From: Penelope pileata
Lineage: Eukaryota > Chordata > Aves > Galliformes > Cracidae
Assembly (NCBI GenBank): GCA_013396635.1
Contig: WBMW01002316.1
Span: 180,319-244,318, forward strand
Direction of reading: 5' to 3'
Length of the DNA stretch: 64,000 nt
Shown: one piece after another, positions 26,565 to 40,353 of the stretch
Numbering within the stretch: the first letter of the stretch is position 1
How the letters are laid out: every line of letters begins with the position of its first letter
Notes under the pieces: model-generated
The model's database searches: none
What the model was told of the DNA's origin: nothing
The model's input: the letters and a program-made list of their open reading frames with translations, nothing else
Translations under genes and position numbers: made by a program

Positions 26565-29500
26565 GCCCCTTCTCAGGTACAGCCTACAGAGTGGGCTATG
26601 ATGAATAGGATCGATCAGGAAATGTAACAGGTGGTCATATGGGACTTCCCTTGAGCTCTGTCTTCCATCCCTTTCTGCTGCATGCCAGACAGAAGCTGAA
26701 TCCTGGTGGTACTTCCACTCAGGCATGAGCAACCGTTAGGAGGCTGCACTTCATGCAGGCTGTCCATGTTTACAACCCCACATAAGGGAGATGCAGAAAG
26801 AATTTACTACCTTGTAAAGGAAATGGGTGTCCTTGTTGGTGAAGACCCACAAGTGGTCTGCGCAAAACAGTCCTAAAAATGAGATTGAATATGAAAAACA
26901 TATAAATAGTTGGTCTAAAAGTGTAAGAACCAGCGATGTTAAAGGATGTACCTATGATACTGAGGAAAAGAGAGCCAGGAGGAGATCCCACATATGATCT
27001 CATTTCTCCAACTTGGATCTCTTCAATGAGCTCTTTTCAAGAGAAATCTCCTAGAAGGGCTAGAAGAACCAGCCCTAAGCAGCGAGGACAAGTGAAGCAG
27101 GTTGGCAGTGAAGCTAGGGTTCTGTCTCCAGCTGTATTTAAACTCCAGAAATATTAGTCTCCACAATATTTAACAGTGTGGACAAAGCCAGGCAGACTGA
27201 GTATTCGGTAAATGAGGAATGGTCCACCCTCAGGCCAATCACGTATCCTTAGACACACAGGACAAAAAGGGGGCTGATAATCACATGTTCACTCACGATC
27301 CTGGATATATAGGATGGGGTTGAAAGCCTGTAGATAAGTCAAGAAGAACACATAGAGGTGAGGTTATGAGCGTAAGAGTTTGAGGGACAGTGATTCAGTG
27401 CTAAATAGGACTTACGGTGTTTCCTGAGCTGAAAGCAAATGTAATGCTCTTTAAGGATATGCGTGCAGTGTTTCCCATCCCTGACCTGGCAATGTATTTT
27501 CATCAAGCTAAAGGCAATGGAGTTCATCCCTTCTCCACTGAGAAGGAAACATAAGATGAGAAACACTTGGTGACAACCCTCTCTAAAAGCATTGGATGGA
27601 TCATAAGTAATCCTCATATAACATTTTCTTCTGTTCATGAGAGATTTTTCAGCAGCAAGCTGATTTTGTCGTGCCCCACTGCCCAAAATGTGAAGCTGGA
27701 AATGACAAACCCTGTTCAAACTCTGATTTCTTCTTTGGAGCCTCATGCTGTATCTTTAGTGTGTTCTCCAGGGAGAACTCTCTGGGAGTTTTATGATTTT
27801 TGGAAAGTTCAGCTCCTAGTAGCCAGTAAGACCAGAATGAGCAACTCTTATGTGAGAAAAAAGCCTTCAGCTTTCTTTTCTTGGATCTGCTTATGTTTTT
27901 GTTTTTTTTTTCACTCCATCCATTTCGTACTTCCACTATAAAAAGGAGCATAGTGGTGCTTTACTCACCTCTGTGGCATACTTTGGATGACTAAGAAGCA
28001 GTGTGTAATTTTATGGCTTGAAAGATCAAGAGGGAAGGGCAAAGATATTGTACTTAAAGTTGTAATTGTGTGTAAGTACTTGTGAATATCAAAGCCACCT
28101 TTGGGAACAACCATGTAATGCCTTTTCTTGCTATATTCTGTTTGTCCAGTACAACATAATGGCTAAATCAATGTAAAGTGTCATGTATTTCTTATTTCTG
28201 TTCTCCCTGAGGCTATTCTTTTCAGTTATGTATGTTCAGTTTTGATCCCCAGAAAAATCAATGACAATTCAGTTGTTCTCAAAAAAATAAAAAAGAAAAC
28301 GAAAAAGAAAGAAAAAGAAAACACACACACAAAAAAACAAGCTAAACATTTAAAGCATTTTCTGTCATCTTAGTGTGGTTTAAGTAATCCTTCTCTCCCT
28401 CAGATTGCCACAGAGAGTGCCCTGCTCAGCAAGCTTTTGTGAAATGAGCAATAGCATGAAAGAAGGTTTATATTTAAAGATGTTAGATTTTTCTTGGGTC
28501 TCATTCTTAACCATAATCAGTGAATTTTTACTTGTGTTCTCATAAAAAAAAAATCATAATAACATTGCTGTTTACTATTCCTGAAAAATGAAGGCTGTGT
28601 TCTAAAAAAAAACCCCACAACTCTAACTTTTCTTTTCACTTTTACGCACGGCTGTGAAAACAGCAGAGGTGTTCGTGATGCAGTCAGCCAGTGACTGCAG
28701 GAAGACACGGCATAGATATCAGCCTGTCTGTGGGAGTAACCTGAAAATAATAAAAAATGAGAAGGCATATTAAGTACAAACTTAAATTCATCTATGTCTA
28801 TACAAAAATAAATCTTTGCAGAAGACACAAAAAATGTATTTGTAATAAAACCTTCTTTTTGGAACTTAGGTCATGATAGAGGCTTTTGTCTCCTGTGCAA
28901 CTTTCTGTGCTTTGTAAAGGTCAGATACCGTAATTCGGCAAAATTACGCTTCTCAAGCAGCCTTGAGAAGTGGTAAGGTTTCCTGCTCTTACAGAGGACA
29001 ATTTTCAGAAATGATGCAATACCATCAGAGCGCATCTCTGCAAAGCTCCAGGATGAAGGCGTTGCATTCAGAAGGGCTCAGCACTGCAGCTCAGGGTCCA
29101 GCTGCTCAGCCAAGCAGGCAGGGAGGCTGAGCCATGCAGGCTGTCCGAAGCAATTCCCTACAGTTTTGGAAAGTACTTTGTCTGATTTTAGCAGCTCAAA
29201 TACCAGAGTTGACTGGATGTTGGAGAGGCAAAAAATCCATTTAGAAACATCAGAAGCTCAACAGATAGAAGGTAAAAGCTACGAACAGCACCCTCCTCAG
29301 AGCTCCTAGATCTGCTCCTTTAATCACGCTTTGTATGGGTTGTTTGGAGGTTTGGGAGGTTCTGCTTGGAAACAGTAGCAGACAGCAGTAGGTTGGACGA
29401 TCTTGTTCTTCCAGTTACTTGCACTCCTTGCAAGGAGGGAGGAAAGAAGCCAAATCCTCCAGCAGCGTGTGGGTGTGTGGGCACACCAGCTGTGTTATTA

Positions 29501-31339
29501 CCTGCATTCATGCATGGCACATTTGTGACAGCTCTGAGCACACCCTTCCTGCCCCAGCACCCTCGGCTCCCACAGCACCGAATGCAGAACCCGTGCAGGA
29601 TGTGCTTGGGTCTGATGGGAGGAAAACAACGTGTAACACCGTTTTTGAAAAACAGCAACAAAAAGCTCTGTTTTTCTGCAGCTGCTTGACAAGTGATGTC
29701 ATCAAGAGTCTGCTTCATTGCTTCAAGTGGAAAATGCTTGTGTCAAGCATCCTTCCCAACGCATGTGCAAGGACGCAGTGCGGGGGGTGGAAAGTGCCAG
29801 GAACTGGGCACACCCCCATGGCTGTGGTTGCTGGTGCCATCATCAGCACTTGCTCTTGGCAGCAAGTGACTCAGCAGAGGACAGCAGAGAGGAGCTCCGG
29901 AACTGAAGATTTTCCTCAAACCACTCATCCTATGTGATGTCCTGGCAGGGCTTCTGCGGTGGGCAGCTGAGCAAAGAAATTAGGTTGGAGGATTAGTGGC
30001 GTTTGCCTGTTCAGGGAAGTGGTAGTGAAACAGCCCATGGCAGTGTTTCCCAGTTTATCCCACTATCTCTCCCAACATTACTGGCTCAACTGTGCAGCCA
30101 AGCATGTGCAGCTATTCTACCAAAACCTTGTAGCACTAAAAAGCCACTCTCCAGCTGCAACTTCATTGGTGATTGCAAAGTAATTTATAGGAAGCTGTAA
30201 GTTAAACCAGAAAGTTACTCACGCTCTTACCTCAACAGTAGAAGTTTCTGGGGGGCAAAGTGAAGCAGCTGGGGTGTGGGGGCCTGCAGGTGCTCCTGGT
30301 AGGAGGAGGAGTTTGGGCTTCCCAGACATGTGACCCTGCCCTGCCAAAACCAAGCAGCACTGCGTATCAGAGGTGGCTCTGGAGGCAGAGTGAAGCACAC
30401 GTGAGTTGGACAAACCTTGTTGAAGGCTGTCTAATGCTTCTGAAGGAAGAATAAACATCAGGCAGCGCTTCCAGACTGTGCTGGGAGGTGTGCAGGCCAC
30501 AACAAGAAAGTTCAAGTGAAGCTGGCACTTAGCAAACCTCACTGTCCCAGCTGAGCAGGTGTGACTTTGCAGAGGATGTCCCCACAGATGGGTGCAATCA
30601 ATCATTTCTCCCTTTCTGGAGAAAACAGCCTTTCTTTTACTAAAAACCTTGCAATTTTCTCCTCCACTCCCACTTGTGTGCTCAGCCCCACATGCTGTCC
30701 CTTTGGTGCTCATTGAGCTGGCTTCACAAGACAGGACTAATGCCCACACCCAACAAAGCCAAAGCTCGTGCTCACATGCTTATTTCTTCCTGCAGGTTTC
30801 CTTCCTCAGCTGCTTGTTCTGGCTCTCCCAGCTGAGTGAAATCCTCTGCCAGGTTTTGATTGATAGTGACAAGGCTCAAACCATAGATGTTGCTAGTAAC
30901 AGCTTGCTCAAGCCTCCAAGCACAACCCTGGGAAAATGAACAAAGCTGTCCAAGTCTCTAGTGAGCAACATTTCCTCTGAGCATAAGGGATGAATCAAGC
31001 GTTTCTGTAGTCCTGGAGGAAGAGAAGTGCAACAGGACAACAAGCAGGATGATGTAGACTAACCAGTCACTCTTTTCCCGAAGCACAACAGAAATTACTT
31101 CATCTCTGCTGAGATCTCCTGGTGGGGAGACTGCCAGGACCAACCTCTGCCTGTCCCACTGCCTCTCCAGCTGCCACGTCCACCTCCTGCTCCTGGTCAC
31201 CAGCAGTCATCGTTGGCACAATGAGGAGCATGCAGCACTGGTCTTTCTCCTTCATTGGGATCAGGTCAGAAAAAGCTTCCTGAATTCCCCACTCATGCTA
31301 TTTTAACGTAAAGCTGCTGCATCACAAAACTGCCTATTA
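26565..31339. other. Intergenic between two CR1 copies
   Basis: No supported gene. Contains the A-rich segment at 28281 and a 9-bp hairpin at 28949-28970. Confidence 0.6.
28281..28342. repeat. A-rich low-complexity segment with CA repeat
   Basis: A-rich stretch with GAAA units and a short ACACACACAC run. No flanking gene copy is visible. Confidence 0.8.
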
Positions 31340-32157
31340 GAGAGGCCTTACAGAGACATCTTGATATACCAGAGTGCTGGGTGATTACCAAATGTGTAAA
31401 ATTCAATGTGAGCAAATGCTGGGTTCTTCATCTGGGGCGGTGTGACTCTGGGTGTATGTAGAGTTTGGGGTACAAGAGGCTGGAGAGCAGCCCCACACAA
31501 AGGGATCTGGGGGTCCTGGCTGATGGCAAGTTGGACATGAGCCAGCAGTGTGCCCTGGCAGCCAAAGGGCCAACCCTGGTGGGCCCCAGGCCCAGCACTG
31601 CCAGCCGGGTGAGGGGAGGAATTGACCCCTCGGCTCTGCGCTGTGCGGCCTCACCTGGAGCACTGGGTGCTGTTCTGGGTGCCACAATATAAGGAAGGAC
31701 ATGAAACTATTGAAGAAAATACAAACGAGGGCTACAAAGATGAGGAAAGGTCTAGAGGGCAAGATGTATGAGGAGCAGCTGAGGTCCCTGGGTTTGCTCA
31801 GCCCAGAGCAGAGGAGGCTGAGGGGAGGCCTCATGGCAGCCTACAGCTTCCTCACAAGGGGAGCGGAGGGGCAGCGCTGAGCTCTGCTCTCTGGGGACAG
31901 CGACAGGGCCCGAGGGAACGGCATGGAGCTGTGTCAGGGAAGGGTCAGGTGGGGGTTAGGAAAAGGTTCTTCACCAGAGGTGGTCGGGCCCTGGAACAGG
32001 CTGCCCAGGGCAGTGGTCATGGCCCCAAGCTGCTGGAGCTCAAGAAGCATTTGGACAACGCTCTCAGACATAGGGTTTTGATTTTGAGGAGGTGGTCCTG
32101 TGTGGAGCCAGGAGGTGGAGTCTTGTGGGTCCCTTTCAACATAGGATATTCTGTGAT
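31340..32157 (+). mobile_element. CR1 LINE 3' fragment, longer copy
   Basis: CR1 sequence from the end of the reverse-transcriptase ORF region to the 3' tail (GGATATTCTGTGATTC). Contains AAAGGGATCTGGGGGTCCTG, GCAGCTGAGGTCCCTGGGTT and GGTTCTTCACCAGAGG. No intact ORF; inactive. Confidence 0.9.
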
Positions 32158-34969
32158 TCAGCTGGAACGCTCTTCCCAGCATGCCAGTCATTCCCAGCAC
32201 AGTGAGACTGCCCCAGCATTTTCACTGTGAAACAGACTTTTTTTTTTTACTGGACAATTTGGCTACCTTTTAACAGAAAGGCCTCTCAGTACAGTACAAC
32301 ACACACTGGATGTAATTCAGTCCTGCCCAGTGGCATCATCCACGCAGAGTCCTGCTCCCCAGCAAATATCCCGGGACACGCTGCCTGCAGCCTCTGCCTG
32401 GAGCTCCCAGGAGGGGCCTCTCAGGAGTCTCAGCTCCCATTTTTTTGTGAGCTGATGACTTCTGCTTACAACACTTTCCCCAGCTCATTTCCATGGATGA
32501 CATGGACAGAAATGCTGCAGAAAGGAGAAAATCACCGCGAGCCATCCTCACTCCTTCTGACTTCTGTCGTCTCGTCAGTAGAATGATTTAAAAATCATAC
32601 GATTTGGAAAATAAGCTGTGGAGCTCAAGGATGCCTTCTCATTCTCTGAGCCTTGGGGTCACATTAGATCACAACTCATCGCTTTTCTTTTCAAGCATGA
32701 AGGCTAGAAATGTTCCTTGAATGGCAGCAGAGATTCATCTCCAGCAGGCGAGGTTTTTAAGTAAAAGTCACGCCATGGGACTTACACTCTGAACACAAAT
32801 ATATATAACATTGGAAATATAATTTAGAAAAATGAATAAGAAGTCTGGCTTACTTCTGTGCAGACTTTGTGTTGAAGAAAACTGCATTTTCTTGAGAGCA
32901 GGCAGCAATGGCTACACATTCTCATTATTCAGGCAGGAGAAAGACTGTGAGTGTCTGTCAGTAATAAATCTCTCAGTCAGTCTGTTGGCAGATAAGTTAT
33001 ACAGAGTTTATGGTCAGAAACAGAAAGGAAAAAACACAAAGCTTCTGAGTTTCCTTTCACTTTGGGCAATCTTTCTGCGAGGAGTTTGCTGCTCTGGAGT
33101 TTCCTTGGCAATAATCAGTGCTGACAATCTGCAGGAGGCCTCCTGACATTTACCAGTTTTAAATGCTGATTAAGTGCTATGCATTATTATAGCAGTTGTC
33201 GTAAAGTCCTTAACTTCCTTGCTTGAGTGCATCCCAATATAAGTAAAATATTCACCTGATATTCTTTCTTTCTCTCACTCTTCACAGTGTGCAAAATGCC
33301 AGCCCAAAGTGAGATCCCACCTTGCGTGTAGTTTTGTAGCAAATTCAGAGTTTTCACTAGGAACTGACACCAAACAAGGAACACCCATGGGTTAACACTT
33401 TCACAAACTACTCTAGAAGAGCTGCGAAGTTGCAGGTTGCATAAGCTCACCGAAGAATATATTGATTTCATTAGCAGGTGTGGAGCTTTAGGGGTTTGTG
33501 TTTATCACATCTGGCCTGAGTTAGCTGGGGTAGATGCTGGTGCCACACGCGTGACTCGAGGTGTCAGCGAGCAGAGATCCCTGCCTGCCAGACCTGATCT
33601 GCAGGAGGGCTCAGGAAGGGAGGTAGCACTGTTCATGCCAGCTTGTTTATAGTTCTCCGTGAGCACTTCAGACCTGAGCTGCTCTCATAAATCTGATTAG
33701 AAGTCACTGTTTTTCCCGCTGAAAAGCCACAAAGTGCTGCTGCTTTCCGAGAAGAGAAGTGTGGTAGTGCAGGTGGGGATAGCTCCTGCCCTCGGCTGGT
33801 GGTAGCCCTTGAAGGTGCAATGGGAACCTAGGGCAGCTCTGTGCATCAGGGTGGTTTGCCCAAGAGCAGCTGCCCCCATGGTCAGAAGGAGGGTGCTGGA
33901 AAATGGGAGATCTGGAGAGGGCTCCTGGGAACCTGCCAATGGATAAAGGAGCTGAAAAGGGAAGAGATTTACAGGTGAACAAAGTAGGCAGTGCACAGGT
34001 CATAGAAAATTAGGTCTGAGCAAGGCTCAGGAACTCATCCAGGTCTGCTAGCTCCAGGAACAGCTATCCCTGCTGCCTCTTCTTTTTTCTTGTTCTCTTC
34101 TGTTATTGTATTTTTTTTTTTTTTGATATGCATCTCTAGACTTTTAAAATTCTGGAGGCAGAGATCTTATGGGCTTATTGGACTCCTCTTCCGTAGTTAA
34201 CTGTCCAGACTCTCAGAGAATGTTTCTAAATTCTCAGTCTGAATCCCTGTGCTACAGCTTAAATATGAAGGAGAGAACACAAGCCCCAAAGGGAGAAGCT
34301 GAGTTGCAAATATGCCTGAAGGCAGCAGGGCTCCTCAGCACTAAGCCTGTGGCTCTCAAAAATGAGGTGAGATCTGAGCTGGCAGCTAAGCCCAGCTGAA
34401 GGCGTGGGAGGTCGGAGAATATCTGTCCCCTTGTTTGTTTGTTTGTTGATACTAAGGAAGTATATTCGCCATGAATTGAAATGCAGAACAAGAGTTTACA
34501 GCAAGTGGAAACAGGGGAAAGCAACAAAAAGGAGCATGCGAGCATTGTTTATTCATTCTGGAATGAAATCAGAAAGACCAAAGCCCAGCTGGAGCTGGGG
34601 ACAACAAACAGCAAAACAGCAAAAGGAATTTCGAAGAAACTGTAGGTCTACTAATGACTGGGGGAGACAATGACAGATGGTAAGAAAAAGATTGAAGTAT
34701 TCAAACATCCTTTTTACATAAGTTTTTATTGGCAAAACCTACTGCCAGATCTTCCCATGTCCACATCACTTTGGGAAGGAGAGGGACAACCAATGGCTGG
34801 AGCAACAAATGAGGGTCTGCCTAGAGAAGCTGCAAGTATCCAGATCCTCGTGATCAGATGGGTTTCACCAAAGGACGTTGATGTGGCTGTACGGCTGCTG
34901 CCCATCTTCAGAACTTCATGGGCAGTTCAGGCAACCAGACACTTTGCAAAAACTGAGTAAATATAGGTT
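32158..34969. other. Intergenic, nothing recognised
   Basis: No exon chain or named repeat except short T-runs near 32237 and 34110 and a GTTT run near 34434. Confidence 0.55.
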
Positions 34970-35260
34970 GGATGAATAAACTGTTAGATAAACTGAAAAT
35001 CAGCTGGACCATTAGGTCAAAGAATAGCAATCAGTGTTGTGATGGGCCATCTGGCAGCCAGTAATGAACAGAGGACCCCAGGGAGTGACACAGAAGCCCA
35101 TATTGTTCAATACTTTCATCAGTCACCAAGCTGATGACACAGAGGACACTTCCAGCACATTTGCAGATGATAATAGATTAGAAGAGATGTCTTCCATCTC
35201 CATTTAACAGAGCTAGTAGAGCTTCCCTCCAGAGGGACCTTGAGGAACCTGGGGCCTGGT
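34970..35260 (+). mobile_element. Old CR1 LINE fragment (ORF2 3' part)
   Basis: Decayed similarity to CR1 ORF2 3' coding sequence, including CCCATATTGTTCAATACTTT, CATTTGCAGATGATAATAGA and CCAGAGGGACCTTGAGGAAC. Many substitutions and stops; boundaries approximate. Confidence 0.65.
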
Positions 35261-38200
35261 GACTGAGTTAGCAGAACAGGAAAGACCAGGGAGGGCACAA
35301 AAAGCAAGAGATGAAATGCAGTGTTACCTGCATTTCATATGAGCTGCTTTTCCAAGAAGCTTTTATAGTTGTCAGTTTCCTTTGCCCAAAGGTGGCAGGC
35401 AGCTTGGAGGTAACTGTCTGTAGGAGCCCAGGTGACAGGGAGTGAAAATGGCCACACGAGCCCATGCTTGCATCTCCTCTGCTGTGTCCGCAGCAAGGTA
35501 GACACATGGAAGTGCCAATTTCCCCCAGTGTTTTCCCCTTACCGTGCAAGAGGATGACGCAGGCAGCAAGACAGCTCATTGCCCAGGTTAAAATGACTCA
35601 GTTCTGCTTCAGAGATTGCTTATATTTCACCAGCTTTGTATCTGAACCTCTCATTAAAAAAACTAAATGGACTCTAACATCTTCTAAGCGGGTTTGCTCT
35701 GAAATCCCTGAAAAAATCAAAAGATGGCGAAAACAATTCATTGCATCTTATGCATGAATTCTTGGAATTTTAGCTATACTGGGCAATACCTCTATTTATT
35801 TATTCAAATTAGGCTAATTACATGCATATTTATTGTCCGCTGTTCCTTAGTATCTAGGCAAATCAAAGCAGGTTGCTTCAGTACTGAGACAGCGGTTCTG
35901 CATAAGAAATATGGGCAGTTTTACATCAGACTGATAATGCTATTCCATTATTCAGAACCAGAGTTAAAATTAGCAGGCACCTCAACAACCAGATGCGTAT
36001 TTTATCTTCAAGGTACAAGCCTGAATTAGCACAAGCCTCTGCCTCCTACCCAAACCCCATCGTTCTCAATGGGCTCTTCTGTGCCAAGATCACTGACATG
36101 AGATAGGCACGTGAGACTCACACCACCTCATATATTTGTATCACCCTATTTAAGTATTACAGGGACACCAGAAGTCATGCTCCATCTGCATCCATTTGCT
36201 GTGTGCTGGAAAACTACGTATACCTCCAAACCTGACCTTTTATGTTGGCTTTTATTGCTTGCTGGTTCCTGTTTAAAGGAAAATGCAGCCAAACTCACCC
36301 ACAGAATTCTACGTGCTCGGTACTCCAGAAGCACCAGTCCTTTCTCAAGGCTGTCCTCACAAGGACGCAGCCTCTTTCTCCCCAGGCTGGCCAAGTGCTG
36401 GGGAGTCCCTAGCACAGAGCAGGTGCCGTATGTCACCCTCACACTCTAAATAAAAGCCAAAGCCTTTCCTCTTGCTGTGCTAAAGCCACAAAACAGTCTT
36501 TTAGCAGCTCCTTTCCTCCCAGCGGCTGAGTGAAACCCATTCACTTTCACCCAAATCCTCCTGATCATATTCATACCAATCATCTACAACACCTCCCTAC
36601 CTGCTGCAGATCCTAGGGGATTGCTGGTACAGTGCTGCTGTTGCTGTGATTTCTCCAAAATTTCTGCATTCCTTGGGCTCTTGCCAATTCTACCTCCTAG
36701 GATTGAAGAGCCATTAGGTCTTCTCCACGTTCGAAGGAATGGCACAAGTGGCAAGTCTGCCTGCTGAGTGTGGTTCAGCTGAAAGCTTATTCCTAAAGGC
36801 TCCTGGAAGGCTTTGGGACTGGAGCCCCAGGCAACAGACAAGACTTTTTGCCTGCGCTGGGATTTGTTTGTGAGGAGGAAGGGAGCACCAGCTGCAGGAG
36901 GGGTGCTTGTGGGCCTCCTGGCTGCCCCGGCAAGCGGGGCTCAGCCTCCTCTTCCCAGAGTGGAGCTGAGCAGCAGTGTTTGCTGATACTGGCTTCCCAT
37001 CCCAAGGGGGATGCAGTGTTTACAAGGACCTTTTGAAACCTGAGAAAAGGATGTTTTTAGTAATGGGGAAAGAGCCAAATACCTTAGAAGGGAAATATTC
37101 TGGCTCTAAGAATTTATGACTGCTTCCCAGTAATGAGCGCTGAACTATTAAACAACCTTGCGCAATTTCCTGGACCGATGCATTTTAATGGGAGCACTGT
37201 GCACAGACTGAGGGTGTAACACTGTTCGCCAAGCCCAGGCCCATGGCAGAGCCCTTTGCCCCAGTGTTCACCCAGTGAAGGGCAGAGGATGCTGGGGGGC
37301 TGCAGAGGCCGCCAGCTCACAGCAGCGCACACCATGAGGCCTCTGGGTGAGGATTTCTCTTATGGATGGTTATCGTCAATTCGGGAAGGAAAATGTGGAT
37401 AGCAAACTTCCGAGGGCATTTCTAAACACCACAGCTGTAACACCTATGGAGTGCTGTAACTGCTGTGCTAACTGTGGTACACAGCTTTTCAGCTGTAAAT
37501 GAAATGTAGGTCAGTGTAGCGGATGCTTCATTTCTATACCATAATTTTTCTCTTGGTAGCGTGGTAAGAGGTTGTGCTCCACAATATGCACTGGCACAGC
37601 AAGCCAGGATAAGTATTTATCTGTCTGATCCTACTTCTTCCAGTCAAGAGTGATAAGCAATGAATAAAACTTCATGGACCAGTTATCTCAACACCTTTCT
37701 CGATAAAAAGAAATTGATTTCTCCTCGGTTTTAGATATGTGCAGAGAGGAAAGCAGTAGAAGAGCAAGGCTTTTTGGAAGTCTGAATGTTTTGTGAGCCG
37801 TGCTCTAACTCATAACAAGCTTTTCAGGGCTGTCACTCTGGAGAGACCTCCACGGACCAGCTCCACGCCCTGAGTTTAGGAGCAACTGGAGAGACCCTGC
37901 TCTTACCTCGGGAAGCACCGACGGGTATGTGTCAAGCGCAAACGCTGCCACCAAAGGGCATCTTTCCCCAAAGGACTTCATTCCGAGCCTGTTCAGACCT
38001 TCCTGAACAAACAGCATCTCCACCAAAAGCTGTTGAAGCCCACCAGGACTAACATTGTTTTATTGGAGGTCTGGGCATGGGGGAGGGATTTGCTTCTAGT
38101 TGTTCCTGCAAACAAGTCTTGGCCACTTCTGCTCCTTGGCCAAAGCTGGCACTCAGCTCTTGCCCATGGGGTTGGCATGGTCCTTCTCATCCAGTGGCCT

Positions 38201-38699
38201 TCTCCTCCGTGGTCCCTCATCCAAACACACCACAGAAACACAGCATAGCTCTGTGGCACTGAGGACCACATGTGCCAAGAGGCAGCGAGAAAGCAGCTCG
38301 TGTCACAGCTGCTCAACCATGGCAGAAGGAGAGGGGAACCTCCATGGAGCCTTCTGAAGGAGATACAGGTAACCGCTCTGCTTTGGGATCCGGGGCTCCT
38401 GGATGGAATCACACGGAGCAGGCTGGTGGCAGCAGCTGTTTAAAAAGTCTGAAAGCATTGCTGGATGATTTCATTTCTGGGAGATAACTAAACAAAATAG
38501 CCCAATGTGTGTGGGGGGGTGGATGCTTATGTAGTAGCAGCCATAATAGTGTGTGATGCCACTTCTGAAAACCCACTCATCCTCCTATTGGGGGAAATTG
38601 CTGTGATTCTGTTCCATTGTGGAGGCGGTGGGAGGAAGGAGATGGATTCATACTTTCCTCTGATCACAAAGAAAGGCTGTGTCGTGCCCTGTCATGCTC
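35261..38699. other. Intergenic, nothing recognised
   Basis: No supported gene, RNA or repeat seen between the old CR1 at 34970 and the CR1 at 38700. Confidence 0.55.
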
Positions 38700-38914
38700 C
38701 TGAAGCCACAAGGGCTTGGAACAGGCTGCCCAGAGAGGTTGTGGATGCCCCATCCCTGGAGGTGTTCAAGGCCAGATTGGATGGGGCCCTGGGCAACCTG
38801 ATCTAGTACCAGATCTGGAGGGTGGTGGCCCTGCCTGTGGCAGAGGGGTTGGAACGTGATGATCCTTGGGGTCCCTTCCAACTCAGGCCATTCTATGATT
38901 CTATGATTCTATGA
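38700..38914 (+). mobile_element. CR1 LINE 3' end with ATTCTATG tail
   Basis: Well-preserved CR1 3' end: GGAACAGGCTGCCCAGAGAG, TGGAGGTGTTCAAGGCCAGA and GATGATCCTTGGGGTCCCTT, closing with three ATTCTATG repeats. About 1.4 kb beyond the RASL11A 3' end. Confidence 0.95.
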
Positions 38915-40281
38915 AAGGAGCTGCCTCCTGCCCAAGCTGCCCCTAGCACCATGGCTCTGTTCACGGGGGCAGCGGGCACCAAGCTCAGTGCCCAGAGCTC
39001 TCTTTCACCCATGGACAACTGCGGTGAGAGGCAGAGGCCCATAGCCACCACCTGCCCCTTCAGCATGCTGTACAGACACACAGGCATTCTCCAGACCTCA
39101 GGGCATGCTCTTGCTCTTCCAGTAATCAGCCCAAGACATTCAGACCCACTTTGTGTTCCCAGTTTGGGTCCATCCCTGCAGGCCTCGAGCTGCCCCCCTC
39201 TCTCCAGCCCTCCCGTTCCCTTTGCAGGGCTCTCCAAGAGGAGGGATGCAGGCAACGTGCCTATGTCCACAACGGGCACGTGCCCTGGCAGGGGAGCAGC
39301 ACTGGGGGCAATCGGCCCCATAGCAGAGTGATGTCTGAGTGTGCACAGCGAGCCTTCCCCACACAGACTGCTCCACTTCCACATTTTCTGCTCAGCACGG
39401 AGCAGTTTTATTTTTACCAACACAACGCACATACTTCAGAGGAACATTTGAAGTGCAAAACCCACGTTCTGTGCTTAGGCAGCCAGCAAATTGTTACTAA
39501 AAAACACTCTGCTAGGTGTAGCGCTTACGTAAAATAAGAGTAAAAACTCCAACCTGCTTCCAAACGGCTACAAAATGGCCCTGGGGAAGACAGAGGCGTG
39601 ATTCCTTGTAAATGAGCTATTTTCTCTGGAGGAACCTACGCACCCGTCCCTCCTATCACACGTCTCGGGGAAAGCAGCAGCAGCCCCACACATCTCAGCT
39701 GCCACTTGCTCAGCACTTGGTCCCACGGCGACGCGCTGCAGAACCCCTCCTGCTCAGCGCGGGGCCTGGAGGAGGGCGCTGGGGGATGGATCCAGAACGC
39801 AGCCATTGGAATCCGGAACACTCCCACCAGCTGTGCATCCCCCAGCTGGGCACAGGAGAACAGCAGCCTTTGAAGGAGGAAAGAGATGCTACGAGAATCA
39901 GAACTCTTACAGACAGCTTTACGTTTTCATGTTTAATAAGGCTCTTTTTTTTTTTTTCCTCCAAAGGCTTTCTGAGCATTTTCTAAAGGCAGATGAGCGT
40001 TACATCACCACCATTCCCATTTTACAAGCAGGAAACCGATGCCCAAAGGAGTCATTTGAGCAAAACAGCAAATCCCAGCTCAAACCAGAAACAAATCAGA
40101 GCCTCCTGGCAAGAACCCCCTTCTCCAACCACCTCTATTCAGTTGCTATGCAGCATTCTCTCTTTTTTTTTTTTTTTGTAAAAATAACCCAACAAAAAAA
40201 CAAACAAAAGAGAACGCGAAGGAAACTGCAAGCTTCAACACACTTCCATACAGCCGGCTTTGGTACAAAAATAAAGTTTTT
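38915..40281. other. Sequence downstream of RASL11A
   Basis: No gene recognised. T-runs at about 39946-39959 and 40162-40177 (A-runs on the RASL11A strand) could belong to a longer RASL11A 3' UTR or be simple repeats. The long plus-strand frame across this region and exon 3 is a shadow. Confidence 0.5.
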
Positions 40282-40297
40282 TTTATTCCTATTTATT
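40282..40297 (-). terminator. RASL11A proximal poly(A) signals (two AATAAA)
   Basis: AATAAA occurs twice on the minus strand, at 40297-40292 and 40287-40282, about 57 and 67 nt beyond the RASL11A stop codon. They would give a short 3' UTR. A-rich and T-rich tracts continue to about 39940, so longer 3' ends are possible. Confidence 0.6.
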
Positions 40298-40353
40298 CAC
40301 CAGTTTACAAAAATAGAAAGTCTGTCGCACCCCCCGGATGCCGGCGATGGGCC

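Noticed and set aside
26880..27150. Possible LTR or retroviral remnant
   Set aside because: No LTR ends, primer-binding site or gag/pol similarity could be seen.
28949..28970. 9-bp hairpin CTTCTCAAG/CTTGAGAAG beside a 6-bp hairpin
   Set aside because: Arms of this length with a short loop are expected by chance a few times in 64 kb.
1..40000. GTF3A exons to the left, as expected from synteny
   Set aside because: No C2H2 zinc-finger exon pattern was found; it probably lies beyond the window.
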